Source of the DNA: a gamma proteobacterium symbiont of Ctena orbiculata
GTDB taxonomy: Bacteria; Pseudomonadota; Gammaproteobacteria; Chromatiales; Chromatiaceae
DNA length: 38,760 nucleotides
Direction of reading: 5' to 3'
Assembly (NCBI GenBank): GCA_003058525.1
Contig: QBVD01000009.1
Location: forward strand, 1-38,760
Shown one piece after another: positions 26,009 through 35,577 of this stretch. Position 1 is the first letter of the stretch, and every line of letters starts with the position of its first letter. The notes beneath the pieces were generated by a model. The model was not told the origin of the DNA and ran no database searches. It saw nothing but the letters and a program-made list of their open reading frames with translations. A program made the position numbers and the translations under genes.

Positions 26009-27241
26009 CTATAGCAAATCGTCCAATGGCAAATTCATTGTCTGTTGTAAATCGCAATTGATCTTTGTAATCAATTTTCCCAGGGTATCCGGGGCCATTT
26101 TCAATTGGCTGTCATCCGGCAACACATAGGCATCGGAATTGTAAAACTCAGCCACAGTGACTTCCCTGAGGTCTCTCGCCAACACCCAACCCTTATCATC
26201 CGTATGCAATACCAGACGGGCTCTCTGCAATGAGAGGAGTATAGAGTCCAATTGTTCTTCGGTGGCATGCTGCAATTGCCCCTGCAACTGGCGAGTTGTG
26301 GTCGACACACCCTGGTGTTGAGCTTCGCGTAGCTGGTGGAGTATTTTCACAGCAAGTAAAAACCTGTCCCCACGCTGCCCCATTCTTTCATGCCAGTCAT
26401 GACGGTAGATACCCAGACAATAACTGAACTCCGCCCCCAACAGGGTAACCAGCCAGGACAGATAAACCCAGATTAGAAAGATGGGAATTACGGCAAGCGC
26501 TCCATAGATCGCCTCATAGGTAGGAAAGGTCGTGATATAGAGTGCAAACCCCCTTTTTGTAGCCTCAAACAGAAGTGCAGCTATGATTCCGCCTGCGAGT
26601 GCATGGCGCAGCATCACAGACCGGTTGGGGACCAGGGCATATAACAACGTAAAGGCGAGTGCCGAAATCATGACCGGCATCATACTCAACAACCTTGTGC
26701 GCACCATCACCACTGCTTCAGCCTCACTGAAGAAGGGAATCGAGACCAGATAAGAGGTCACACCGACGCTAATCGCGATCAATATCGGCCCCAGCGAGAG
26801 AATTGCCCAATAGACGGTAAACTTGGCAAGCGGCGAACGTTTTCGCCTGACATGCCATATAGTGTTGAACGCCTTGTCGATGTTACTCATCAGCAGCAGC
26901 GCCACCAAAATCAGAAACAGAAAACCAACACCGGTAAGCTGAGCTGCCTTTTGACTGAAATTTTTAAGGTGTTGCTGTACGGCTTCACCGGCTGCGGGGA
27001 CGAAATTCTGAAACAGGAAGTTTTCGATCTGCTCCGAGATTCTGTCAGAGACGGGAAATATGGATAACAGCGCAAACATGACCGTCATCAACGGCACCAG
27101 TGAGAGAAGTGTGGTATAGGTCAATGCAGCCACATGCTGAATTCCCCCATCATGGCTGAAATGGTGCAGCCACAGGCGCAGGAATGAGTTGATATGCCGG
27201 ATCGCCGAGAAACCCCTATCACTGAAATCTTTCTGGTTCAT
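26009..27241 (-). CDS. yihY: YihY/BrkB-family inner membrane protein
   Basis: The 410-residue protein has the six-helix YihY/UPF0761 core (about residues 30-285), once annotated as ribonuclease BN. Family signs are AALTYTTLLSLVPLMTV near the start, a VTSYLVSIPFF loop, and FPTYEAIYGALAVIPIFLIWVYLSWLVTLLGAEF near residue 255. The cytosolic C-terminus (about 300-410) looks like a winged-helix-type domain with the QLQHATEEQLDSILLSLQRARLV segment, present in the longer gammaproteobacterial members. Function is not established; the RNase BN assignment has been withdrawn. ATG 27241 is preferred over the adjacent GTG. It is divergent from arsC. Confidence 0.9.
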   Translation of the reverse strand: MNQKDFSDRGFSAIRHINSFLRLWLHHFSHDGGIQHVAALTYTTLLSLVPLMTVMFALLSIFPVSDRISEQIENFLFQNFVPAAGEAVQQHLKNFSQKAAQLTGVGFLFLILVALLLMSNIDKAFNTIWHVRRKRSPLAKFTVYWAILSLGPILIAISVGVTSYLVSIPFFSEAEAVVMVRTRLLSMMPVMISALAFTLLYALVPNRSVMLRHALAGGIIAALLFEATKRGFALYITTFPTYEAIYGALAVIPIFLIWVYLSWLVTLLGAEFSYCLGIYRHDWHERMGQRGDRFLLAVKILHQLREAQHQGVSTTTRQLQGQLQHATEEQLDSILLSLQRARLVLHTDDKGWVLARDLREVTVAEFYNSDAYVLPDDSQLKMAPDTLGKLITKINCDLQQTMNLPLDDLL

Positions 27242-27411
27242 CACTGAATTCCACGTTTTTTCAATATCGATTCTATGGAACCGCTTCTGGAGCCATTCTC
27301 TCTGTATGGATACAATGACGGCAAATTAAGATTGAGGCAAACCGCCACGCCGGTTTATTGAAGGGTGGCGCACTGTCAGACACAACAGAGCCTAGCAGGA
27401 GGTCATCGATT

Positions 27412-27759
27412 ATGAGTGTTGAGATCTACCACAACCCGCGCTGCAGCAAATCCAGACAGACCCTGCAACTGTTACAGGACCAGGGTATCGATCCTGATGT
27501 GGTTGAATATCTGAAAACGCCACCGGACAAGGCCACCCTTGGGCAGATTCTCGATATGCTCGGATTGGAGCCACGGGAGCTTATGCGTACAAAGGAGAAG
27601 GAATACAAGGCACTGCAACTGGACAACCCGAGCCTGAGTCGGGACCAGTTGATCGACGCAATGATCGCCAATCCCAAACTGATTGAACGCCCGATTGTCA
27701 TTCAAAACGGCAAGGCCGCAATCGGCAGGCCACCTGAAAAGGTCCTGGATATTCTATAA
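27412..27759 (+). CDS. arsC: ArsC-family (glutaredoxin-type) reductase
   Basis: The 115-residue protein starts at ATG 27412, nine bases after GGAGG. It contains the redox motif HNPRCSKSR (Cys11) and the three arginines of glutaredoxin-dependent arsenate reductases at 59, 93 and 106, each one position before E. coli Arg60, Arg94 and Arg107. It would reduce arsenate to arsenite with glutathione and glutaredoxin. There is no arsR, arsB or acr3 nearby. The order arsC-wrbA followed by replication gene hda is known from other gammaproteobacteria, where the arsC homologue is a housekeeping-type copy, so a role in arsenic resistance is not certain. Confidence 0.88.
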   Translation: MSVEIYHNPRCSKSRQTLQLLQDQGIDPDVVEYLKTPPDKATLGQILDMLGLEPRELMRTKEKEYKALQLDNPSLSRDQLIDAMIANPKLIERPIVIQNGKAAIGRPPEKVLDIL

Positions 27760-27794
27760 ACAGAAACAGGCTGAATTAAATATCGGCCGTATAG

Positions 27795-28409
<615 letters not shown>

Positions 28410-28413
28410 ACCC

Positions 28414-29094
28414 ATGCCAGCCCAGCTTCCATTAAGCCTCAGTATCCGACCCAGCGTTGATTTCTCCGGCTTCATCAGCGGACGAAATGGTGAGGTGGTA
28501 TCCCGCCTGCGCAGTGGATCGGACCCGTTTATCTATTTATGGGGTACATCAGGCTGCGGCAAGAGCCATCTGCTCCAGGCCTGCTGCCATCAATCACAAC
28601 AGGAGCAAGGTCAACCCGCTTACCTGCCATTCAAATCCGAGCATGGTCTTGAGCCGGCCATGTTGGAGGGACTCGAGGCATTCTCCATGGTCTGCCTCGA
28701 TGATCTTGAGGTATTGGCGGGTAAAGATGATTGGGAATTGGCGATTTTCAATCTCTATAATCAACTACGGGAGAGAGCAGCGAAACTGATCGTCACCAGT
28801 GACCGCCCACCCGCAAAACTGCCGCTGAAACTCGCCGATCTGGCCTCAAGACTGACTTGGGGACCCTGTTACCAACTGTTTCCCCTGAATGATGACGAGC
28901 GCCTGGAGCTGTTGATCAGCAATGCCGAGCGAAGGGGTATGACCATGAGTGTGGAGATCGCCAACTTTCTGCTGCAGCGTACACCCAGGGACATCCACTT
29001 TCTGACCCTGCTCATTGAACGGCTCGACCAGGCATCCCTGGCCGCTCAAAGGCGGCTGACCATACCATTTGTACGTGAAATTCTGAAACTGTAA
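28414..29094 (+). CDS. hda: Regulatory inactivator of DnaA, Hda
   Basis: A DnaA-like AAA+ protein of 226 residues that, with the loaded sliding clamp, stimulates ATP hydrolysis by DnaA to prevent re-initiation. The N-terminal clamp-binding motif is QLPLSL (4-9). Walker A is GTSGCGKS (44-51), Walker B has Asp96-Asp97 in CLDDLE, sensor 1 follows at about VTSDRPP, and an arginine-bearing ASRLTWGP segment matches box VII. There is no DNA-binding domain IV, which separates it from DnaA. It starts four bases after wrbA. A hairpin at 29109-29130 lies shortly after its stop. Confidence 0.94.
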   Translation: MPAQLPLSLSIRPSVDFSGFISGRNGEVVSRLRSGSDPFIYLWGTSGCGKSHLLQACCHQSQQEQGQPAYLPFKSEHGLEPAMLEGLEAFSMVCLDDLEVLAGKDDWELAIFNLYNQLRERAAKLIVTSDRPPAKLPLKLADLASRLTWGPCYQLFPLNDDERLELLISNAERRGMTMSVEIANFLLQRTPRDIHFLTLLIERLDQASLAAQRRLTIPFVREILKL

Positions 29095-29108
29095 ATGGAG
29101 TATACTGG

Positions 29109-29130
29109 GGCTGTAAACACTGTTACAGCC
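29109..29130. terminator. Hairpin after hda
   Basis: GGCTGTAA (29109-29116) pairs exactly with TTACAGCC (29123-29130) around a six-base loop. It lies 15 bases after the hda stop. There is no T-run, so it may stabilise the 3' end or be a weak terminator. Confidence 0.45.
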
Positions 29131-29204
29131 GGCCCTGCTGCATCTTAAGGGCTTGGGCCAGCCTGACCATACTCTCCATACATAACGATGACCGAGGTAG
29201 TGAT

Positions 29205-29525
29205 ATGACAACCATCCAGGAGACTATACAGACTAAACTGGCGTCCGCTTTCGCACCGCTGCATCTCGAGGTTGTCAACGAAAGCCATATGCACAATGTG
29301 CCGGAGGGCTCGGAATCCCATTTCAAGGTTGTGCTCGTCAGTGAAGCCTTCAAGGGAGAGAAGCTGATCAACCGTCATCGGCAAGTCAACAAAGTGCTGA
29401 CGGAGGAGTTGCAGGGGGGTGTACACGCCCTCGCGCTCCACACCCTAACCCCGGAAGACTGGTTTGACCAGGGAGGCAAGGTAGCGGACTCACCACCTTG
29501 CCTTGGAGGTTCGAATCGGGGTTGA
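29205..29525 (+). CDS. bolA: BolA-family protein
   Basis: The 106-residue protein is a BolA/IbaG type class II KH-like domain, with the family's HMHNVPEGSESHFKVV segment (about 28-43) and the LINRHRQVNKVL helix. The conserved histidines can take part in Fe-S cluster sharing with monothiol glutaredoxins; BolA itself also acts as a transcription factor in E. coli. The tail ending in SPPCLGGSNRG is typical of the longer BolA type. GAGGTAG precedes the ATG. It is convergent with the protease gene, with eight bases between the stop codons. Confidence 0.93.
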   Translation: MTTIQETIQTKLASAFAPLHLEVVNESHMHNVPEGSESHFKVVLVSEAFKGEKLINRHRQVNKVLTEELQGGVHALALHTLTPEDWFDQGGKVADSPPCLGGSNRG

Positions 29526-29533
29526 ACTCGAGC

Positions 29534-30658
29534 CTACTTGCCCTGCTGCAACACCACTGTCAATTCAAGTTCTTCACCATTGCGCCATATAGAGATGGTG
29601 GTCTGATCGCCGAGATGAAAATCGTCCAGCCGACCCAACAGTTCATTGACCGTGGTCACTGAACGGCCACCGATCGCCTGAATCACATCACCCAGCACCA
29701 GATCCCCATTGGGATCGATAAAGGTACTGCGCAGACCCGCTGTCTCGGCCGCGGTACCGGCGGTCACCTGTAACACCAGCACACCCTCCAGATCGAGTTT
29801 GCTCAGGATAGTGCGGTTGATATCCTCGTCCACCGAGATCCCAAGTGATGGCCTTACATAGCGCCCCTTGGCAATCAGTTCCGGCACCACCCGGTTTACC
29901 GTATCCACAGGCACTGCGAAACCAATCCCGGCATAGGCCCCAGAAGGGCTGTAGATAGCCGTGTTGATCCCAATCAACCGGCCGGCACTGTCGAGCAGGG
30001 GTCCCCCGGAGTTACCCGGATTAATAGCGGCATCGGTCTGGATCAGATGATCGACGGCAACTCCGCTGCGACTCTCGGGAAGAGAGCGGTCGAGGGCCGA
30101 CACCACGCCGGTTGTCAGGGTGTAGTCAAGCCCGAAGGGGTTACCGATGGCAAACACCTTCTGCCCTACCTTCAGATCGCTGCTGCTGCCGACTGGCACC
30201 GGCGGCGGCCGGTCAAAAGGGACCCGGATCCGCAGCACAGCCAGATCGTGATCGGGACTGCTACCGACCAGCACTGCCTGATAACTGCGTCCATCGTTGA
30301 GTCGTACATTGGCCTGCGCTGTCTCGGCGATCACATGGTGGTTGGTCACCAGATGACCGAGATCGTCCCAGATGAAGCCCGAGCCGGTCCCCTGAGGCAC
30401 GCTGAAGATATCCCGTGTCCAGGGATTACGCACCCGTTGCAGGGTGGTGATATAGACCACCGAGGGGCTCGCCTGCTGAAATATCTCCACAGTGGCCTGC
30501 TCATCTGACGCCAAATCGCCTCGTGGTGTGACCTGGCGCGGCTCTGAGGTAAGCCCCGCCAGCCACTGCTCGACCTGCGGCAGGAAGGTCCAGGCAAATA
30601 TCAGCAGCAGCAGACCGCCGAAGATCAGCTGAATACGCCGCAGACTCGGATCACTCAA
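29534..30658 (-). CDS. DegS/AlgW-like membrane-anchored serine protease
   Basis: The 374-residue HtrA-family protease has an N-terminal transmembrane anchor (about 10-27), a trypsin-like domain with the catalytic triad in TNHHVI, DHDLAVL and GNSGGP, and a single C-terminal PDZ domain (about 275-370). One PDZ plus an uncleaved anchor are features of DegS/AlgW, the periplasmic protease that starts sigma-E activation by cleaving RseA-type anti-sigma factors. It lacks the second PDZ of DegP/DegQ. The linker (about 30-50) is Pro/Arg rich. The start ATG at 30658 fits the anchor. Confidence 0.9.
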   Translation of the reverse strand: MSDPSLRRIQLIFGGLLLLIFAWTFLPQVEQWLAGLTSEPRQVTPRGDLASDEQATVEIFQQASPSVVYITTLQRVRNPWTRDIFSVPQGTGSGFIWDDLGHLVTNHHVIAETAQANVRLNDGRSYQAVLVGSSPDHDLAVLRIRVPFDRPPPVPVGSSSDLKVGQKVFAIGNPFGLDYTLTTGVVSALDRSLPESRSGVAVDHLIQTDAAINPGNSGGPLLDSAGRLIGINTAIYSPSGAYAGIGFAVPVDTVNRVVPELIAKGRYVRPSLGISVDEDINRTILSKLDLEGVLVLQVTAGTAAETAGLRSTFIDPNGDLVLGDVIQAIGGRSVTTVNELLGRLDDFHLGDQTTISIWRNGEELELTVVLQQGK

Positions 30659-30707
30659 GAGACCGCATACCTCAACTTCTCCTCATGACTCCAGACCTGG
30701 AGGATAC

Positions 30708-32060
30708 TCAGTCACGCTGGCTGAAGTAATCCCGTGTCAGAGAGAACACTACCGGGCTCAACAATAACAGGGCTATCAGGTTGGGGATCGCCATAAGGGC
30801 ATTCAGGGTATCCGAGATCAACCAGACAAAATTGAGTTGGTCCTGGGCAACGGCACCAATCGGAATCATCACCACCCAGACCACACGAAAGGGGGTGATG
30901 GAGCGGACGCCGAAGAGATATTCCACACAACGCTCACCGTATACACTCCAGCCAAGTATTGTGGTAAAGGCGAATATCGCCAACCCGAAGGAGACTACAT
31001 AACCGCCGATACCCGGGAGTGCCCGCTCGAAGGCCAGCGATGAGAGCGCCGCACCGGTCTCGCCACTGGTCCAGGCATCGGTCACCATGATAGCCAGACC
31101 GGTGATGGAACAGACTATCAGGGTATCGATGAAAGTACCGAGCATGGCCACCGTGCCCTGTCTCACCGGGTTGTCGGTCGCTGCCGCAGCATGGGCGATG
31201 GGGGCGCTGCCGAGGCCAGCCTCGTTGGAGAAGATACCGCGGGCCACACCGAAGCGAATCGCAGCCCACACCGCCGCGCCGGCAAATCCGCCGGTGGCGG
31301 CTGTTGGGGTAAACGCCTGCTTGACAATCTCCACCACCGCGCCGGGTACGGCGCCGGCATTGAGCATCAATACCACCACGCCGGCAAGCAGATAGGCTAT
31401 GGCCATGAAGGGCACCAGCTTACCCGCCACCTCTGCGATACGGCGGATACCGCCGATCAGCACCAAAGCGGCCAATACCGCCATCACCAACCCGGTCACC
31501 CAGGGGGCGATCTGAAGTCCGCTATTCTCTGACAAGGCGTGAGCCACCGAATTGGCCTGTACCGTGTTGCCGATGCCGAAACCGGCCAGGGCGCCGAAAA
31601 TGGCAAACAGGCCACCAAGCCAGGCCCATTTTGCGCCCAATCCGTTCTTGATGTAATACATCGGGCCGCCCACATGGTTACCGTTCTCGTCCACCTCGCG
31701 AAACCGCACCGCAAGTACCGCTTCGGCGTATTTGGTCGCCATGCCGACCAGGGCCGTACACCACATCCAGAACAACGCACCAGGCCCACCCAGGGCGATA
31801 GCGGTCGCCACGCCGGCGATATTGCCTGTTCCTATGGTCGCGGAGAGCGATGTCATCAAGGCATTAAACGGGCTGATTTCACCCGCGCCCCTCCCCTCTC
31901 GGCCTTGCCACAGCATGCGAAAGCCATACCGAAGCTTAGCCAGAGGCATCAGCTTCAGACCAAGCATGAGAAACAGTCCGGTGCCCAGAATCAACACCAG
32001 CATCAATGGACCCCAAACTATGCTGTTCAGGCCCTCAATCAATTTAGTCAGACTCTCCAC
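30708..32060 (-). CDS. AGCS-family sodium:alanine/glycine symporter
   Basis: The 450-residue inner-membrane protein has the AGCS signature: SPFNALMTSLSATIGTGNIAGVATAIALGGPGALFWMW (about 63-100) and GGPMYYIKNGLG, with about ten transmembrane helices. Members take up alanine or glycine with Na+, which would fit a marine or brackish habitat. The start is GTG 32060, with GAGGGG upstream. The minus-strand promoter at 32262-32291 and the flanking 9-base inverted repeat would control it. The protease gene follows after about 50 bases and might be co-transcribed. Confidence 0.93.
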   Translation of the reverse strand: MESLTKLIEGLNSIVWGPLMLVLILGTGLFLMLGLKLMPLAKLRYGFRMLWQGREGRGAGEISPFNALMTSLSATIGTGNIAGVATAIALGGPGALFWMWCTALVGMATKYAEAVLAVRFREVDENGNHVGGPMYYIKNGLGAKWAWLGGLFAIFGALAGFGIGNTVQANSVAHALSENSGLQIAPWVTGLVMAVLAALVLIGGIRRIAEVAGKLVPFMAIAYLLAGVVVLMLNAGAVPGAVVEIVKQAFTPTAATGGFAGAAVWAAIRFGVARGIFSNEAGLGSAPIAHAAAATDNPVRQGTVAMLGTFIDTLIVCSITGLAIMVTDAWTSGETGAALSSLAFERALPGIGGYVVSFGLAIFAFTTILGWSVYGERCVEYLFGVRSITPFRVVWVVMIPIGAVAQDQLNFVWLISDTLNALMAIPNLIALLLLSPVVFSLTRDYFSQRD

Positions 32061-32239
32061 CCTTCACACCCCTCGATTTTTTGCTTTTGATATCAGAAGT
32101 TTATTAAAAGTCACCCCATACCGGTAAGGGCATATTCAACGACTGACAATGATTCCCGAAAAGCCAACTCCTTGACTTAAACTGCACACCCACAAGCCTG
32201 ATCTACGGAACCAGAACCTTCACAGACTATCCGCTACAG

Positions 32240-32289
32240 GAATTCAGTCTTCACACAACCCACTATACACACCCCAGGTTACTGAATTC
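32240..32289. promoter_or_regulatory. Spaced inverted repeat overlapping the symporter promoter
   Basis: GAATTCAGT (32240-32248) and ACTGAATTC (32281-32289) are exact reverse complements. One arm overlaps the -35 box of the minus-strand promoter and the other falls just past the predicted start, as for paired operators. Confidence 0.45.
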
Positions 32290-32291
32290 AA
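32262..32291 (-). promoter_or_regulatory. Possible promoter of the AGCS symporter gene
   Basis: On the minus strand TTGAAT (32286-32291), an 18-base spacer and TATAGT (32262-32267) would start transcription near 32255. Confidence 0.45.
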
Positions 32292-32321
32292 AAAGAAACC
32301 TCGATCTGTTGCAAAATCGAC

Positions 32322-32350
32322 TTGAGATCATGCGTGTTGCCGGTTAATCT
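32322..32350 (+). promoter_or_regulatory. Possible promoter of the small membrane protein gene
   Basis: TTGAGA (32322-32327), a 17-base spacer and TAATCT (32345-32350) would start transcription near 32357, about 32 bases before the ATG at 32389. Confidence 0.5.
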
Positions 32351-32388
32351 CTCGATATCTCTACTCAACTCGTGTTTGGATTCTACCC

Positions 32389-32751
32389 ATGTCAGTCTGT
32401 AAAAGTCTCAAAGGGTACACCCGGAAACATGAACGTCTGGCGGATATCTTTTCTCTGCTTGCAGTAGCGCTCTTGTTCGGTACCCTGTACATTGTCCTGG
32501 CCTACCATACACCGATTGTCAGCTGGCTGAAAAAAGATGCCGTTATCCATGTGCCGATCGCAATGGCCCTGCTGCTGTTCGATATCTTCATCATATATAT
32601 GTGTCTGAACATCGGTGCTGCGCGTTTCGCCGATGAGGATGAGAGCTGTTTCCATACCTTCAAGGGGCGCCGTGCCGGTAGCGGTTCCATTGGTGTCATG
32701 TTCAATAACTGGCTGCACCACATGGAGCAGGTAGGCAAAAAACACCGCTGA
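32389..32751 (+). CDS. Small inner-membrane protein of unknown function
   Basis: I do not recognise a family. The 120-residue product has two predicted transmembrane helices (about 20-40 and 52-75), with a short periplasmic or loop segment between, and a polar C-terminus (about 80-120) with DEDES and GRRAGSGSIGVMF stretches. A plus-strand promoter at 32322-32350 fits it. The lipoprotein gene tatT begins about 120 bases after it on the same strand, so it could share a transcript with the TRAP cluster, but it has no known role there. Confidence 0.6.
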   Translation: MSVCKSLKGYTRKHERLADIFSLLAVALLFGTLYIVLAYHTPIVSWLKKDAVIHVPIAMALLLFDIFIIYMCLNIGAARFADEDESCFHTFKGRRAGSGSIGVMFNNWLHHMEQVGKKHR

Positions 32752-32871
32752 TACCGATTGGGCTTTTTATTCAAACCGGCTCGGGCTGTCGAACATTCCA
32801 CGCTTCTATTTACCCACAAGTCAGGTACCGGTGTGTACGGACGAGTTACGACTAATCTGACCCTGCAGCGC

Positions 32872-33741
32872 ATGACAACCCCTGTGTGCCGTATATCTGG
32901 CCAACAGGTTTTTCTGCTGATTCTGTTTGTGATTTCACTATCCATATTAAGTGGCTGCGTCTCCATGGCCACGGATCGGCTGGCCGCCAATCTCTCCAAT
33001 GCAATGCTCAATCAGACGGACCCTGAAATAGTGCGATCCGGCGCGCCCGCCTACCTCCTTCTCCTCGACTCACTGATTGAAGAGGATCCCGATGATCAAT
33101 CACTGTTATATGCCGGCGCTAGACTCTACAGTGCCTACGCCGGTGGATTGGTGGCTGACCCCAATCGGCAAAAAATCCTGACCCGGAAGGCTCTGGAATA
33201 CGCCGGTCGCGGTTTGTGCCAGGCAAGACCTGGTATCTGTGAAAAGGCAACCGGGCCCTATGCTCAGTTTAAGCAGGGAATTCATGAGGCAGGCAACGGG
33301 GAGCTGCAGGGGCTCTATCTCTACGCCACCAGCTGGGCGGCTTGGATTCAGGCCCATAGCGATGACTGGAACGCCATTGCCGACCTCGCCAAAGCCCAGG
33401 CCATGTTGGAACACATAATCTCTATTGAGCCGGGCTATGAACGTGGACGGGCTCAGCTCTATCTCGGCGTGATCAAGAGTCAGATTCCTCCAGCCTTGGG
33501 GGGTAGACCAGAGGTCGGCCGCCACCATTTCGAACAGGCCTTAGACTACTCTGCGGGAGATGACCTGATTGTAAAACTGGAATTTGCTCGACACTATGCC
33601 CGCTTGGTTTTTGATAAAACACTTCACGATAGACTGTTAAACGAAATCATCGAGGCAGATCCGATAAAACCCGGGCTTACCCTGAGTAATGTCATGGCTC
33701 AACAACAGGCCAGACAGCTGCTTGAAGATGACTATTTTTAG
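32872..33741 (+). CDS. TatT-type TRAP-associated TPR lipoprotein
   Basis: From ATG 32872 the 289-residue product has a lipoprotein signal peptide with lipobox LSGC (Cys29), so it is probably anchored to a membrane facing the periplasm. The rest is almost all helical with repeated tetratricopeptide-like pairs, including LLYAGARLYSAYAGG, LEYAGRGLCQA and AQLYLGVI segments. This is the pattern of TatT (T component) proteins first described in Treponema, which trimerise and associate with a TRAP binding protein. The dctP-type gene follows after 247 bases and dctQ/dctM further on, supporting the assignment. An upstream TTG at 32758 is unlikely because it would displace the signal peptide. Confidence 0.82.
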   Translation: MTTPVCRISGQQVFLLILFVISLSILSGCVSMATDRLAANLSNAMLNQTDPEIVRSGAPAYLLLLDSLIEEDPDDQSLLYAGARLYSAYAGGLVADPNRQKILTRKALEYAGRGLCQARPGICEKATGPYAQFKQGIHEAGNGELQGLYLYATSWAAWIQAHSDDWNAIADLAKAQAMLEHIISIEPGYERGRAQLYLGVIKSQIPPALGGRPEVGRHHFEQALDYSAGDDLIVKLEFARHYARLVFDKTLHDRLLNEIIEADPIKPGLTLSNVMAQQQARQLLEDDYF

Positions 33742-33895
33742 TTCGGATTCTGACACTCACCGTTATTGCAACCGGGATGGAACCGGTTCACGTCAACCAC
33801 GGTCGGCTCCGATATCCCACGCAAAATCAGGGATAATGGGCAAGTGAGATCAGGCTCAGAAACTTTGCGTCCATTTGCGGTCTGACAACGTACAT

Positions 33896-33939
33896 AAAAC
33901 TGTATATTTTCAAAAACAGCCTTGTAATGAAAACTGTAT
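33896..33939. repeat. Direct repeat upstream of dctP
   Basis: AAAACTGTAT occurs at 33896-33905 and at 33930-33939, 34 bases apart, about 50 bases before the dctP start. Spacing close to three helical turns would suit regulator half-sites; function is unknown. Confidence 0.35.
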
Positions 33940-33988
33940 GTATGATGGACACTGATCACACCGCCGAAATCGTAATAAGGAATGCGCC

Positions 33989-34993
33989 ATGTTCCGTTTG
34001 ATCATCACACTGCTGCTACTGCTGCTGTTGAATCCCATAAGCCAGGCGGGCACCACTTTGAAAATCGCCACCCTGGCGCCGGATGGTACAAACTGGATGA
34101 AAGAGATGCGGGCGGCAGCGAAACAGATCAAGCAGCAGACCGACGGCAGAGTCAAGATCCGTTTCTATCCTGGCGGTGTCATGGGCAATGACAGCAGTGT
34201 CCTGCGCAAGATCCGCATCGGTCAACTGCATGGCGGAGCCATTACCGGTGGCGGCCTGAGCAGTATCTACAAAGACGCCCAGGTATATACCCTTCCATTT
34301 CAGTTCCGCAATCTTCAGGAAGTCGATGCAGTCCGTCAGGTAATGGACTCCCAGATCATCGAAGGCATCAAGAAGCAGGGATATATCAGCTTCGGCCTGA
34401 GTGAGGGAGGGTTTGCCTATCTGCTCTCGAATTCACCGGTTACATCCACAGAAAACATGAAGGATTTAAAAATCTGGATTCCTGAAGGTGATCAGATCAA
34501 TGCCTCCATGTTTCAGGAATTGGGCATATCACCGGTCCCCCTACCCCTGACCGATGTGCTTACCGGGCTGCAAACCGGACTCATCGATACCATTGCCAGC
34601 GCTCCCATCGGGGCTATCGCACTGCAATGGCATACCCGGGTCAGTTATCTGACACAGGTACCGCTCGCCTATCTCTATGCCACACTGGTTTTGAAGGAGA
34701 ATGCATTCAACAAGCTCCGGCAATCGGACCAATCCATAGTAAAGCAGATTCTCGAATCCGCTTTCGACAGGATTGACCGTCAAAATCGCACCGACAATGA
34801 ACAAGCCATGATTGCCCTGAAAAGACAGGGGGTCGAATTCATCAGTCCCAGTACAGTCCAACAACAGGCGTGGGAAGCCCATGCCGGTAAGACACTGCGA
34901 AAACTCAGTAAAGAGAGTATCTTTAGCGAAAACATGTTGAACAGGATGCAATCCCTGATTCAGCAGTACCGACAGATCGCATTGACCCATTAG
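33989..34993 (+). CDS. dctP: TRAP transporter periplasmic substrate-binding protein (DctP family)
   Basis: The 334-residue protein has a signal peptide (about 1-20, ending SQA before GTTLKIA) and the DctP-type (TAXI-unlike) solute-binding fold. It would deliver a ligand to the DctQM permease. The usual arginine that pairs with the substrate carboxylate, in the GFR motif, is replaced: here the sequence is GGFAYLLSN (Ala143), and the second conserved position KIR reads KIW (Trp163). This is what is expected for TatT-associated binding proteins, which may bind uncharged or hydrophobic ligands. AAGGA precedes the ATG. A cupin gene separates it from dctQ. Confidence 0.88.
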   Translation: MFRLIITLLLLLLLNPISQAGTTLKIATLAPDGTNWMKEMRAAAKQIKQQTDGRVKIRFYPGGVMGNDSSVLRKIRIGQLHGGAITGGGLSSIYKDAQVYTLPFQFRNLQEVDAVRQVMDSQIIEGIKKQGYISFGLSEGGFAYLLSNSPVTSTENMKDLKIWIPEGDQINASMFQELGISPVPLPLTDVLTGLQTGLIDTIASAPIGAIALQWHTRVSYLTQVPLAYLYATLVLKENAFNKLRQSDQSIVKQILESAFDRIDRQNRTDNEQAMIALKRQGVEFISPSTVQQQAWEAHAGKTLRKLSKESIFSENMLNRMQSLIQQYRQIALTH

Positions 34994-35099
34994 ATTCTCC
35001 TCCGATACTGCTCAATATGAACTACACTTAGAGATCAATCAGCACGAACACATCAGTCCATGGTCCACACTGTATCCCCCAATATTTGCAGTGCAATCA

Positions 35100-35118
35100 A
35101 GCTTGCAACGCACAAGCT
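35100..35118. promoter_or_regulatory. Dyad upstream of the cupin gene
   Basis: AGCTTG (35100-35105) and CAAGCT (35113-35118) are perfect inverted arms separated by seven bases, 62 bases before the cupin ATG. A possible operator; unproven. Confidence 0.3.
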
Positions 35119-35179
35119 CGATTCGATCCAACTGGACTGTCTTTCAGGCATCTGACCACAAACATAATCTAGGGCCTGT

Positions 35180-35482
35180 ATGAATCTCTTCAAACCCGAC
35201 AAGGCAGTAGAAGAAAAGGAGATTTTCGAGACCATATTGGAAAGCGAGAATGTCACAATTGAGCGCATACTCAGCCCGCCTGACACCGTCACTGAAGTAT
35301 CGCAACAGCTCCACGACGAATGGGTTTGCGTGTTACAGGGGAGCGCAAAACTGGAAATGGATGATCGGGAGATCATCCTCTATCGGGGAGATAGTGTACT
35401 GATACCGGCCAATACCGCTCACAGGGTTTTGACCACCAGCCATCAGCCCCACTGCATATGGCTTGCCATCCATATCCTGTAA
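35180..35482 (+). CDS. Small cupin-domain protein
   Basis: A 100-residue single-domain cupin with the first motif around LHDEWVCVLQGSAKLEMD and the second around GDSVLIPANTAHRV, with a His, Glu and His as potential metal ligands. Small cupins of this kind act as isomerases, dioxygenases or ligand sensors; nothing here decides between them. Its place between dctP and dctQ of the TRAP cluster, in the same direction, suggests a link to the transported compound, but it is a separate gene with its own 186-base upstream gap. Confidence 0.8.
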   Translation: MNLFKPDKAVEEKEIFETILESENVTIERILSPPDTVTEVSQQLHDEWVCVLQGSAKLEMDDREIILYRGDSVLIPANTAHRVLTTSHQPHCIWLAIHIL

Positions 35483-35577
35483 CTCAGACTGGATAACTGT
35501 TCAGACAGGATTGATGCAACCCGGGCATTCATTCACGGACAAATCAACCCTAGCCAATCGATAGACGAGCAAGCACC

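Larger units (their letters stand above)
32061..32388. other. Divergent promoter region between symporter and small membrane protein
   Basis: This 328-base gap holds a minus-strand promoter (32262-32291), a plus-strand promoter (32322-32350) and a 9-base perfect inverted repeat whose arms are 32 bases apart (32240-32248 and 32281-32289). The symporter leader would be nearly 200 bases long; no structure was recognised in it. Confidence 0.5.

Noticed and set aside
29508-29517. GGTTCGAATC, resembling a tRNA T-arm
   Set aside because: It lies in the coding tail of bolA and no acceptor stem, D-arm or anticodon arm can be formed around it.
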